DNA of 11,216 bases. Origin: an uncultured Collinsella sp. (GTDB lineage: Bacteria > Actinomycetota > Coriobacteriia > Coriobacteriales > Coriobacteriaceae). The stretch lies in NCBI GenBank assembly GCA_902464485.1, contig CABQJJ010000052.1, positions 1 to 11,216 of the forward strand. Direction: 5' to 3'. Below, in pieces: positions 1-6,497 of the stretch. Both the position numbers and the translations under genes were made by a program. The notes below the pieces were generated by a model. It made no database searches and had not been told where the DNA came from. It was given only the letters and a program-made list of their open reading frames with translations. Within the stretch, counting starts at the first letter, position 1. Every line of letters begins with the position of its first letter.

Positions 1-1335
1 AAGACTGAGAGCACGGGTACTGGGCTGGAATCCTACGTTGCAAAGCTCATGGGCAACGGCTCAAACAGGACTTCGGTAACCGAGGACGAAATTCAGGTCG
101 CCCTGAAGGATATCGATGTTTCTGACGAGCAGCTCACTGCGGTCTATTCCGCGCTGCGCAACAGCGGCATCCAGATTATCTCCGCGAGCGGAAACGACGA
201 CGCTCCCATGGACGTCGACGATGATGATAACGATACCAACGATTTCGATGACGATGAGGAACACGATTCTGGTTCACTCGACGATCACGAGCTTAAGATG
301 GCCCGTCAGGCCGACGCTGAGATGGGTTCTTCTAAGAGTAAGAAGAAGCGTACCGTGCGTACGTCCCGCTCTCGTTCGCGCGTGCGTGGCATCGATGCCT
401 CTACGGTTATGCTGACCGGCGACCCGGTCCGTATGTACCTCAAGGAGATCGGCAAGGTTGACCTGCTGACTGCCTCTGAAGAGGTTGACCTTGCCATGAA
501 GATCGAGGCGGGCCTCGAGGCAACCGAGAAGCTCGAGGCTGCCGAGGCAGGAGACATCGAGCTCACCCGCGGCGAGATGCGTCGTCTTACGCGCATTGAG
601 AACGTGGGCCTCGAGGCCAAGCAGGCACTCATCAGCGCTAACCTGCGTCTGGTCGTTTCCATCGCCAAGCGCTACGTCGGTCGTGGCATGCTGTTCCTGG
701 ACCTGATCCAGGAGGGCAACCTCGGTCTGATTCGCGCGGTCGAGAAGTTCGACTACCAGAAGGGCTTTAAGTTCTCCACATACGCGACGTGGTGGATCCG
801 TCAGGCCATTACGCGCGCTATTGCCGACCAGGCCCGTACTATCCGTATTCCCGTGCACATGGTTGAGACCATCAATAAGCTCGTTCGCGTGCAGCGCCAG
901 CTTCTTCAAGACCTGGGTCGCGACCCGACCCCAGAGGAAATTGGTGCCGAGATGGACATGAGCGCCGACCGCGTTCGCGAGATTCAGAAGATTTCGCAGG
1001 AGCCCGTGTCACTTGAGACTCCCATCGGCGAAGAAGAGGATTCCCAGCTTGGCGACTTTATCGAGGACTCGCAGGCCGTCGTTCCTCCCGATGCAGCCAG
1101 TTTCTCTATGCTGCAGGAGCAACTCACTCAGGTGCTCGATTCGCTCGCCGATCGTGAACGTAAGGTTATCGAGCTTCGCTTTGGCCTTGTCGATGGACAT
1201 CCCCGCACGCTCGAGGAGGTCGGTCGAGAGTTTGGCGTCACACGTGAGCGTATTCGCCAGATCGAGTCCAAGACCCTGGCCAAGCTCCGCCACCCCAGCC
1301 GCAGTAGCAAGCTCAAAGACTACATCGAGTCTTAG
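1..1335 (+). CDS. rpoD: Primary RNA polymerase sigma factor (sigma-70/SigA), 5' end cut by window edge
   Basis: This is the housekeeping sigma factor, which directs core RNA polymerase to -10/-35 promoters. The frame is open from base 1, so the start lies upstream and 444 codons are visible. Codons 10-60 read as region 1.1 (TEDEIQVALKD, SDEQL). An acidic Asp/Glu-rich linker and a Lys/Arg/Ser-rich patch follow at about codons 66-130. Region 1.2 begins with DPVRMYLKEIG at codon 141. Region 2 carries RLVVSIAKRY, DLIQEGNLGLIRAVEKFD and the WWIRQAITRAIADQ stretch, with RTIRIPVHM at codon 281. The region 4.2 helix-turn-helix (VTRERIRQIESKTLAKLRHP) is at codons 413-432 and ends KLKDYIES, typical of primary sigmas. 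An ATG at 49 has no ribosome binding site and falls inside region 1.1, so it is unlikely to be the start. Two hairpins follow the stop, the second a good terminator. Identity is very secure. Confidence 0.96.
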   Translation, partial: KTESTGTGLESYVAKLMGNGSNRTSVTEDEIQVALKDIDVSDEQLTAVYSALRNSGIQIISASGNDDAPMDVDDDDNDTNDFDDDEEHDSGSLDDHELKMARQADAEMGSSKSKKKRTVRTSRSRSRVRGIDASTVMLTGDPVRMYLKEIGKVDLLTASEEVDLAMKIEAGLEATEKLEAAEAGDIELTRGEMRRLTRIENVGLEAKQALISANLRLVVSIAKRYVGRGMLFLDLIQEGNLGLIRAVEKFDYQKGFKFSTYATWWIRQAITRAIADQARTIRIPVHMVETINKLVRVQRQLLQDLGRDPTPEEIGAEMDMSADRVREIQKISQEPVSLETPIGEEEDSQLGDFIEDSQAVVPPDAASFSMLQEQLTQVLDSLADRERKVIELRFGLVDGHPRTLEEVGREFGVTRERIRQIESKTLAKLRHPSRSSKLKDYIES

Positions 1336-1338
1336 TTA

Positions 1339-1364
1339 TTACGGCGTTTTACCAAACGCCGTAA
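1339..1364 (+). repeat. Perfect hairpin just after the rpoD stop
   Basis: TTACGGCGTTT (1339-1349) and AAACGCCGTAA (1354-1364) pair perfectly over 11 bp with a four-base loop, three bases after the stop codon. No T-run follows (next bases CTGGCC), so it is not a standard intrinsic terminator. It may protect the mRNA 3' end or be half of a two-step terminator with the hairpin at 1408-1449. Confidence 0.7.
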
Positions 1365-1378
1365 CTGGCCGACGCTGC

Positions 1379-1478
1379 GCGGGCACCAGAGCGACAACTT
1401 GTCATTCAAAGAGGACGGCATGACCAGAAGGTCTATGCCGTCCTCTTTTCATGCCAATTTGTTCGCTCTGGTGCCCGC
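1379..1478. repeat. Long imperfect inverted repeat enclosing the rpoD terminator
   Basis: The outer arms GCGGGCACCAGAGCG (1379-1393) and CGCTCTGGTGCCCGC (1464-1478) are exact reverse complements over 15 bp. Pairing continues inward through ACAA against TTGTT with one bulged base. The 14-bp terminator stem (1408-1421 with 1435-1448) lies at the centre, so about 100 bp folds as one nested structure. I do not recognise the family; it could be a small palindromic intergenic element. Confidence 0.6.
1408..1449 (+). terminator. Intrinsic terminator of rpoD
   Basis: AAAGAGGACGGCAT (1408-1421) pairs exactly with ATGCCGTCCTCTTT (1435-1448). The stem is extended inside by GACC/GGTC around an AGAA loop with one bulged T. 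The descending arm ends in TTTT. It lies 72 bases after the rpoD stop. The stem is nearly symmetric with A-runs on its left, so it could also act on the minus strand, but I see no minus-strand gene there. Confidence 0.85.
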
Positions 1479-1524
1479 TCGCTGTCCGTCCTCTACCTGC
1501 GGCATCTCCATTGCTTGGTAGTTG

Positions 1525-1568
1525 GGGACGTTCCTTTTCTGACGGCACTTTAGGACACTCCTTGTCGA
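1525..1568. repeat. Two degenerate 17-bp direct repeats, possibly REP-like
   Basis: GGGACGTTCCTTTTCTG (1525-1541) and AGGACACTCCTTGTCGA (1552-1568) agree at 11 of 17 positions with a 27-base offset. From memory, GGGAC(N)nTCCTTT repeats are scattered between genes in Coriobacteriia and clostridia, but I cannot confirm membership here. The rest of the 1450-1610 interval holds no gene that I can support. Confidence 0.3.
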
Positions 1569-1590
1569 GCAGCTGATTTGGGTGTAGGCG

Positions 1591-1641
1591 GAGAAAATTT
1601 CTCAAAAAAGTTCTTGCCCTGAGCTGATTCGTCCGTATAAT
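1591..1641 (+). promoter_or_regulatory. Promoter of the tRNA-Asn array
   Basis: A perfect -10 box TATAAT lies at 1636-1641, with TTGCCC at 1614-1619 as -35 and a 16-bp spacer. An A/T-rich tract (GAAAATTTCTCAAAAAAG, 1592-1609) directly upstream resembles an UP element, as at stable-RNA promoters. The first tRNA begins about 30 bases after the -10, leaving a short 5' leader for RNase P to remove. It is the best promoter match in the window. Confidence 0.8.
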
Positions 1642-1671
1642 AAACTTCGTTGCTTGAGAGCACGCACCTAT

Positions 1672-1746
1672 TCCTCGGTAGCTCAATGGTAGAGCACGCG
1701 GCTGTTAACCGCGCTGTTGTAGGTTCGAGTCCTACCCGGGGAGCCA
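1672..1746 (+). tRNA. tRNA-Asn (anticodon GTT), copy 1
   Basis: The cloverleaf reads: acceptor TCCTCGG/CCGGGGA with one T-G pair, D stem GCTC/GAGC, anticodon stem CGCGG/CCGCG around loop CTGTTAA (anticodon GTT, asparagine), five-base variable region, and T arm GTAGG-TTCGAGT-CCTAC. The discriminator is G and the 3' CCA is encoded. It is the first of four copies behind the promoter at 1614-1641. Confidence 0.95.
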
Positions 1747-1779
1747 GAATTTCTCAGCCCATTCTGCTGGGCTTTAAAT

Positions 1780-1854
1780 TCCTCGGTAGCTCAATGGTAG
1801 AGCACGCGGCTGTTAACCGCGCTGTTGTAGGTTCGAGTCCTACCCGGGGAGCCA
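1780..1854 (+). tRNA. tRNA-Asn (anticodon GTT), copy 2
   Basis: This copy is identical to copy 1 at every position, including the encoded CCA, and starts 108 bases after it. The spacer before it has a short hairpin (1756-1773) followed by only three Ts, too weak to be a clear terminator, so co-transcription with copy 1 is likely. Confidence 0.95.
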
Positions 1855-1887
1855 GAATTTCTCAGCCCATTCTGCTGGGCTTTAAAT

Positions 1888-1962
1888 TCCTCGGTAGCTC
1901 AATGGTAGAGCACGCGGCTGTTAACCGCGCTGTTGTAGGTTCGAGTCCTACCCGGGGAGCCA
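1888..1962 (+). tRNA. tRNA-Asn (anticodon GTT), copy 3
   Basis: This is the third identical copy, with the same cloverleaf, GTT anticodon and encoded CCA. It is separated from copy 2 by the same 33-base spacer, whose hairpin lies at 1864-1881. Confidence 0.95.
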
Positions 1963-1995
1963 GAATTTCTCAGCCCATTCTGCTGGGCTTTAAAT

Positions 1996-2070
1996 TCCTC
2001 GGTAGCTCAATGGTAGAGCACGCGGCTGTTAACCGCGCTGTTGTAGGTTCGAGTCCTACCCGGGGAGCCA
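1996..2070 (+). tRNA. tRNA-Asn (anticodon GTT), copy 4
   Basis: This is the last identical copy. After its CCA the sequence leaves the repeat and runs into the terminator at 2077-2105, which closes the array. Confidence 0.95.
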
Positions 2071-2076
2071 GGTTGT

Positions 2077-2105
2077 AAAACCCGTCGCTATGCGGCGGGT
2101 TTTTT
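2077..2105 (+). terminator. Intrinsic terminator of the tRNA-Asn array
   Basis: AAAACCCGTCGC (2077-2088) pairs with GCGGCGGGTTTT (2092-2103) over 12 bp with one G-T pair and a three-base loop, ending in a run of six Ts. It lies seven bases after the last tRNA. Confidence 0.9.
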
Positions 2106-2176
2106 CATGTCGCGATTGCTTAACGCGAACGTTACCGTATCAACATTTCGTGTCGAGGATGTAATCGTGAACCCCG

Positions 2177-2207
2177 TCGCCCCAACATGGCGTGGTCGTT
2201 GTAAAAT
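2177..2207 (+). promoter_or_regulatory. Possible promoter of the asp23-fakA-recG-rsmD-coaD operon
   Basis: A promoter is expected between the terminator at 2105 and the gene at 2264. The best -10 is TAAAAT (2202-2207) in an A/T-rich patch, with CGCCCC (2178-2183) as a poor -35 at 18 bp. A small inverted repeat TAACG/CGTTA lies further up at 2121-2134. The 2106-2263 interval contains no gene that I can support. Confidence 0.35.
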
Positions 2208-2231
2208 ATTGCAATGATTGCTCCCACGACA

Positions 2232-2248
2232 TGGTGCTGCGAGCACCA
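2232..2248 (+). promoter_or_regulatory. Hairpin directly upstream of the asp23-family ribosome binding site
   Basis: TGGTGCT (2232-2238) and AGCACCA (2242-2248) pair perfectly with a three-base GCG loop. The Shine-Dalgarno AAGGAG begins four bases later at 2252. The stem would lie in the 5' leader of the operon mRNA and could affect translation start or mRNA stability; this is inference from position only. Confidence 0.4.
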
Positions 2249-2263
2249 GATAAGGAGATTCTT

Positions 2264-2620
2264 GTGTCTGAGACCATTAACGGCAGCCTGAGCGTCTCGA
2301 ACGACGTTATTGCCGATATTGCCGGCTATGCCGCGATGACGTGCTACGGTGTCGTCGGTATGGCCGAGCAGCTCCAGGGCGCCGAGAGCGTGCGCCTGCT
2401 TGCCGGCCAGCGCCTTCGCAAGGGCGTGCTTGTCTCCGCCGACGAGAACGGCCTTACGGTCGATCTTCACGTCGTGCTCGAGAACGGCGTCAACATGAAG
2501 TCTGTCTGCCACAATCTTTCGAGCTCCGTTGCCTTTACCCTGCAGGAGATCGCCCAGATCGATCCTGCCAGCCTTAAGATCGGCATTCACATCGACGCGC
2601 TCAAGAGCCGTCTGAACTAG
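2264..2620 (+). CDS. Asp23/Gls24 family protein (YloU-like)
   Basis: This is a 118-residue Asp23/Gls24 (DUF322) protein. It begins with GTG at 2264, chosen because AAGGAG at 2252-2257 sits six bases before it; longer versions reaching back to 2192 lack such a site. Family hallmarks are ISNDVIADIAGYAAMTCYGVVG-like residues near the start (here VSNDVIADIAGYAAM), a middle GLTVDLHVVLENGVNM and the ending IDPASLKIGIHIDAL. The fold is a small alpha/beta domain with no signal peptide or membrane segment. In Firmicutes, YloU is almost always next to the DAK2/FakA gene, as here (27-base gap). Biochemical function is poorly defined; some relatives are linked to envelope stress or membrane anchoring. 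Family assignment is secure, role is not. Confidence 0.88.
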   Translation: MSETINGSLSVSNDVIADIAGYAAMTCYGVVGMAEQLQGAESVRLLAGQRLRKGVLVSADENGLTVDLHVVLENGVNMKSVCHNLSSSVAFTLQEIAQIDPASLKIGIHIDALKSRLN

Positions 2621-2647
2621 CATCCGAAAACGGAGATTCAAATACCC

Positions 2648-4309
2648 ATGATTGCAAAGACCATTCGCACCTGTTTTCCGATCGCTGCGGCTGCCGTTTC
2701 CGACAAGGCCGAGGAGATCAACAAGCTCAACGTCTTCCCCGTTCCCGATGGCGACACCGGCACCAACATGTCGCTCACGTTCGCCTCGGTGACCAAGGAG
2801 CTTTCCGCCCTTCCCGCCGATGCCGATATGGAAGCCATCGCCGGCGCCATCACCCACGGCTCCCTGATGGGTGCCCGCGGCAACTCCGGTGTCATCACCT
2901 CGCAGATTCTGCGCGGCGTGGCCGAGGGCCTCGTCTCTGCCGATGAGCCCGTTACGTCCGCTAACATCGCCCATGCCTTCCGTCGCGCCGTCAAGGTAGC
3001 CTTCCAGGCCGTCCGCAAGCCCATTGAGGGCACGATCCTCACGGTCCTGCGCGACGTCTCGACCAAGGCCGACGAGTGCGAGAAGAAGAAGTTCTCTGCC
3101 GAGGATGCACTTGACGCCATCGTCGTCGAGGCCTATCAGTCCGTCGCCCGCACTCCCGATCTGCTGCCCGTCCTCAAGGAGAACGGTGTGGTCGATTCCG
3201 GCGCCTTCGGTTTTGCCATCTTCCTCGAGAACTTCGTTGCCGCCGCTCTTGGTCGCAGCACCGTGGTCGAGGATTTCTCCGCTACGTTTGACTCCGCCGG
3301 CTCTGCCCGCGATGCCGCTCTTGGTCGTGTTGAGATCGAGGCTAACGACGACTGGGAGGGCTCGGAGTTCCGCTACTGCAACGAGTTCCTCTTTAAGGCC
3401 GACGCCCCGTTTGACGAGGACGAGTGCCTTAAGTTCCTAGGCTCCATGGGCGACTGTGAGTTGCTCGTGGGCGCCTATCCCGACTACAAGATCCACGTGC
3501 ACTCCAACACGCCCAACCTGGTGCTCGAGCACATGCTGCAGCTCGGTCAGATCTATGAGGTCTTTATCCACAACATGGAGATGGAGGCCCACGACCGTAC
3601 CGCCAAGATTCACGAGGACCAGGAAAAGGCCGCCGAGCCCGCCAAGGCCCTGGGCTTTGTCGCCGTTGCCGCCGGTTCCGGCGAGGCCGACATCCTCAAG
3701 TCCCTCGGTGTCGATGTGATCGTGTCTGGTGGCCAGACCATGAACCCCTCGACCGCCGACCTGCTGGGCGCCGTGGACCAGGTCAACGCGACTTCGGTCA
3801 TCATCTTGCCCAACAACGGTAACATCCGCATGGCCGCCGAGGCCGCTGCTTCTGCCTGCACCGACAAGAAGGTTTCTGTCGTTCCCACCAAGACTGTTCC
3901 GCAGGCCTTCTCCGCGCTGTTCGCGGTCCTGCCCGATTCCGAGCTCGAGGATGCCGTCGCCGCTATGGTCGACGCCATCAGCGAGGTTCGTGACGGCGAG
4001 GTCACGCGTGCCGTTCGCGACTCCAGCGCCTCCGACGGTTCGCCGATTCACTCCGGTGACGTCATGGGCATTATCGCCGGCTCCATCGACGTGGTCGGCT
4101 CCGATGTCAAGCAGGTTACGCTCGACTGCATCAACCGTATGCAGGAGGAAGAGGAGGGCGATGCGCTGACGATTCTAGCCGGCGAGGAGCTGTCCGACGA
4201 GGCCTTCCAGGAGATCGTCGACGCCATCGAGGAAGCCCAGCCCGATTTGGAGATCGACGCCCATCGTGGCGAGCAGCCGCTCTATCCCGTGATCTTCTCG
4301 ATCGAGTAG
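2648..4309 (+). CDS. fakA: Fatty-acid kinase subunit FakA (DAK2 domain, YloV-like)
   Basis: FakA phosphorylates FakB-bound fatty acids to acyl-phosphate, which PlsX and PlsY use in phospholipid synthesis. The 553 residues match the usual family length. The N-terminal DAK2 nucleotide/Mg domain shows NKLNVFPVPDGDTGTNM (residues 25-41), with Asp34 and Asp36 as likely metal ligands, and GSLMGARGNSGVITSQILRG (71-90). The middle domain has Cys244 in RYCNEF and His283/His285 in KIHVHSN, matching the Cys-His-His zinc site described for S. aureus FakA, as I recall it. The C-terminal part is the domain without a nucleotide motif. The ribosome binding site GGAG (2632-2635) is rather far, 12 bases, from ATG 2648. 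No fakB gene is in the window. recG follows after 10 bases. Confidence 0.92.
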   Translation: MIAKTIRTCFPIAAAAVSDKAEEINKLNVFPVPDGDTGTNMSLTFASVTKELSALPADADMEAIAGAITHGSLMGARGNSGVITSQILRGVAEGLVSADEPVTSANIAHAFRRAVKVAFQAVRKPIEGTILTVLRDVSTKADECEKKKFSAEDALDAIVVEAYQSVARTPDLLPVLKENGVVDSGAFGFAIFLENFVAAALGRSTVVEDFSATFDSAGSARDAALGRVEIEANDDWEGSEFRYCNEFLFKADAPFDEDECLKFLGSMGDCELLVGAYPDYKIHVHSNTPNLVLEHMLQLGQIYEVFIHNMEMEAHDRTAKIHEDQEKAAEPAKALGFVAVAAGSGEADILKSLGVDVIVSGGQTMNPSTADLLGAVDQVNATSVIILPNNGNIRMAAEAAASACTDKKVSVVPTKTVPQAFSALFAVLPDSELEDAVAAMVDAISEVRDGEVTRAVRDSSASDGSPIHSGDVMGIIAGSIDVVGSDVKQVTLDCINRMQEEEEGDALTILAGEELSDEAFQEIVDAIEEAQPDLEIDAHRGEQPLYPVIFSIE

Positions 4310-4319
4310 GCATCTGCCC

Positions 4320-6497
4320 ATGTCCGAGCTGTGCTCCGTGCCGCGCGTCTCGGAGCGCTTTGCCCAGAGCAATGCGCTCGAAGAGGATATCGCGCGACTC
4401 AAATATGTTTCGGGTAAACGCGAGGAGGCCCTTCGCCGTCTAGGAATTCGGACGGTGAGGGACCTCCTTCTCCATATTCCCCATCGGTATCTTGACTTCA
4501 CCCGTTCATGGTCCATCGAGATGGCTCCCATCGGCACCGTGTGCACCATCATTGCCACGGTCGACCGTATCGTGCAAAAGCAGCCCCGTCCGCGTATGCA
4601 GGTGACCGAGGTGTCGCTCGTGGACGAGACGGGCGTGCTGCAAATTGCCTTTTTCCGTCAGCCTTGGATTGCCCAGCAGCTCAAAAAGGGCGATCGACTG
4701 GCCGTTATGGGTAAGGTCGAGTTTGCCTACGGTTTTAAACAGATGGCCTCGCCTCATTTTGAAAAGCTTGAGGATGGTCGTGCCGCGGGTACCATTTTGC
4801 CGGTCCACTACGTAAGTGACGGCGTGAGTCAGGCATGGATGCGTCGCATCGTGAGCGGTGCTCTTGAGCTCGTCGGTAATCCCTTTGACCCCATCCCGGC
4901 ACCGCTGCGCACAAAGCGCAAGCTCATGAGCAATGCCCGCGCGCTTCGTTCGATCCACTTTCCCTCGAGTATGGCCGAGCGCGATATTGCGCGCCGCCGT
5001 TTGGCCTATGAGGAGTGCCTGTACCTGCAGCTCGCGCTGCGGCTGCGCAATGACGGCGGCTTGGTCGAGGTGGTTCCCTACGCCCACACCGCGGGCGAGC
5101 ACCTTGTTGCTCTTAAGCAGGCCCTGCCATTTTCGCTGAGCGACGAGCAGGAGGCCGCATTCCAGGATATTTTGCACGATATGTGCGATGGTGCGCGCGT
5201 CATGAACCGTCTGCTGCTGGGCGACGTCGGTACCGGCAAAACGGCCGTTGCCGCGTGTGCGTTGGCGGTAGCCGTCGATAGCGGCACCCAGGCCTGCGTC
5301 ATGGCGCCTACGGGCGTGCTGGCTCGTCAGTATGCCGATAAGACCGGCCCTTTGCTCTCTCAGGCTGGCATGTCCTGGGCGCTCCTGACGGGCGCCACGC
5401 CGGCGGCGGAGCGCGAGCGCATCCATGTGCAGCTGGAATCGGGCGAGCTTGACGTGCTCTTTGGCACTCATGCCGTGCTTTCCGAAGACGTGAATTTTAA
5501 GCACTTGTCGCTCGTGGTCATCGACGAACAACACCGCTTTGGCGTGGGCCAGCGCAACGCCTTGCGCGCGAAGGGCCCCGGCGCGGACCTGCTCGTCATG
5601 ACGGCGACGCCCATCCCGCGCACGTTGGCGCTCTCGGTCTACGGCGACCTGGAAACGAGCATCATCCGCCATCGTCCCGTCCCAGGTGCCGGCGTGACGA
5701 CGCGCGTCCTCACCGAGTCGAGCCGCGACCTGGCCTATTGTGCCATCCGTGAGGCGCACGAGAAGGGACAGCAGGCCTACGTGATCTGTCCGCTTGTGGA
5801 GCCGAGTGACTCGGCCGACGAGCTCGAGGATGTGCCCGGTATAGCCCGTGACGACGAGGGCCGCGTGACCGTCCCCGTGCCGCTGCACGATACGGCGACC
5901 GAGCTCGACCGCCTGCGCCTGGCGCTGCCGGGCCTTACTATCGAACGCCTCCACGGCCGCATGCGGGCGGGGGAGAAGGATCGCGTGATCGACGCCTTTA
6001 AAAGCGGCGAGATTGATGTGCTCGTCTCGACCACCGTGGTCGAGGTGGGCGTCGACGTGCCCAACGCCACCGTCATGGTCATCGAGAACGGCGAGCGCTT
6101 TGGTTTGGCCGCCCTGCATCAGCTTCGCGGTCGTGTGGGCCGTGGCGGCGTGGCGGGCACATGCCTGGTAATGACGCACTCCAAGGGCAACGGCGGCACA
6201 TCGGCGGCACAAGATCGCCTGCAGTCGCTCGAGAAGACCGCAGATGGCTTTACGCTCGCGCAGATGGACCTACGCCTTCGCCACGAGGGCGAAATCTTGG
6301 GTTACCGTCAACACGGTGGCGTGACCCTGCGTTTTGTCGACCTTGATGCCGACGAGGAGTTCATCGAGTGGGCGCATTTGGACGCGGTCGAGCTCTTGCG
6401 GTATGCTAGCAATCTTGACTCTGTGGCGACGCGTCCTTTGCGTGATGCGGTTGCCAAGCGATATCGACATATTTTTAAGGAGGTCAGCGGAGGATGA
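4320..6497 (+). CDS. recG: ATP-dependent DNA helicase RecG
   Basis: RecG is a monomeric superfamily 2 helicase that remodels stalled replication forks and Holliday junctions. The N-terminal wedge part includes the helix-hairpin-like LRRLGIRTVRDLLLHIPHRYLDF and an OB-fold. Walker A is GDVGTGKT (301-308), Walker B DEQH (402-405), motif III VMTATPIPRTLAL, and motif VI QLRGRVGRG (601-609), preceded by STTVVEVGVDVPNA. At 725 residues it is longer than the usual 680-700, partly through a loop after ICPLVEPSDSADELEDVPG. The TRG segment reads LRHEGEILGYRQHGG, where most RecG proteins have LRGPGE(F/L)LGTRQSG. Start ATG 4320 has only a weak upstream GAG/AGG match overlapping the fakA stop. Its ATGA end overlaps rsmD. 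Confidence 0.96.
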   Translation: MSELCSVPRVSERFAQSNALEEDIARLKYVSGKREEALRRLGIRTVRDLLLHIPHRYLDFTRSWSIEMAPIGTVCTIIATVDRIVQKQPRPRMQVTEVSLVDETGVLQIAFFRQPWIAQQLKKGDRLAVMGKVEFAYGFKQMASPHFEKLEDGRAAGTILPVHYVSDGVSQAWMRRIVSGALELVGNPFDPIPAPLRTKRKLMSNARALRSIHFPSSMAERDIARRRLAYEECLYLQLALRLRNDGGLVEVVPYAHTAGEHLVALKQALPFSLSDEQEAAFQDILHDMCDGARVMNRLLLGDVGTGKTAVAACALAVAVDSGTQACVMAPTGVLARQYADKTGPLLSQAGMSWALLTGATPAAERERIHVQLESGELDVLFGTHAVLSEDVNFKHLSLVVIDEQHRFGVGQRNALRAKGPGADLLVMTATPIPRTLALSVYGDLETSIIRHRPVPGAGVTTRVLTESSRDLAYCAIREAHEKGQQAYVICPLVEPSDSADELEDVPGIARDDEGRVTVPVPLHDTATELDRLRLALPGLTIERLHGRMRAGEKDRVIDAFKSGEIDVLVSTTVVEVGVDVPNATVMVIENGERFGLAALHQLRGRVGRGGVAGTCLVMTHSKGNGGTSAAQDRLQSLEKTADGFTLAQMDLRLRHEGEILGYRQHGGVTLRFVDLDADEEFIEWAHLDAVELLRYASNLDSVATRPLRDAVAKRYRHIFKEVSGG

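Larger units (their letters stand above)
1672..2070 (+). repeat. Perfect 108-bp tandem repeat of tRNA-Asn plus spacer
   Basis: A 108-bp unit (75-nt tRNA plus 33-nt spacer) is repeated three times and followed by a fourth tRNA without the spacer. I see no difference between copies in either tRNA or spacer. Each spacer (1747-1779, 1855-1887, 1963-1995) contains a small hairpin, AGCCCA/TGGGCT with a six-base loop, followed by TTTAAAT. Identity of the spacers as well as the tRNAs indicates recent duplication or ongoing homogenisation. Confidence 0.95.

Noticed and set aside
1336..1671. A small gene in the rpoD-tRNA gap
   Set aside because: Open frames here run through hairpins and repeats and lack a ribosome binding site; I see no conserved protein motif on either strand.
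1672..2070. CRISPR-like array (regular repeats and spacers)
   Set aside because: The 75-base repeats fold as tRNAs, and the 33-base intervals are identical to one another, unlike CRISPR spacers.
1650..2078. A 142-codon open frame with a repeated GSSMVEHAAVNRAVVGSSPTRGA-like peptide
   Set aside because: It is a translation of the four tRNA-Asn genes. The 108-bp period is divisible by three, so the frame stays open by chance; it has no ribosome binding site.
2132..2974. Minus-strand open frame of 280 codons opposite the asp23-family gene and fakA
   Set aside because: It overlaps the conserved + strand coding and the operon leader, and has no family motif.
4506..6212. Long minus-strand open frame of 568 codons opposite recG
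   Set aside because: The + strand encodes complete RecG with all helicase motifs. The reverse frame is a GC-rich shadow with no recognisable motif or ribosome binding site.
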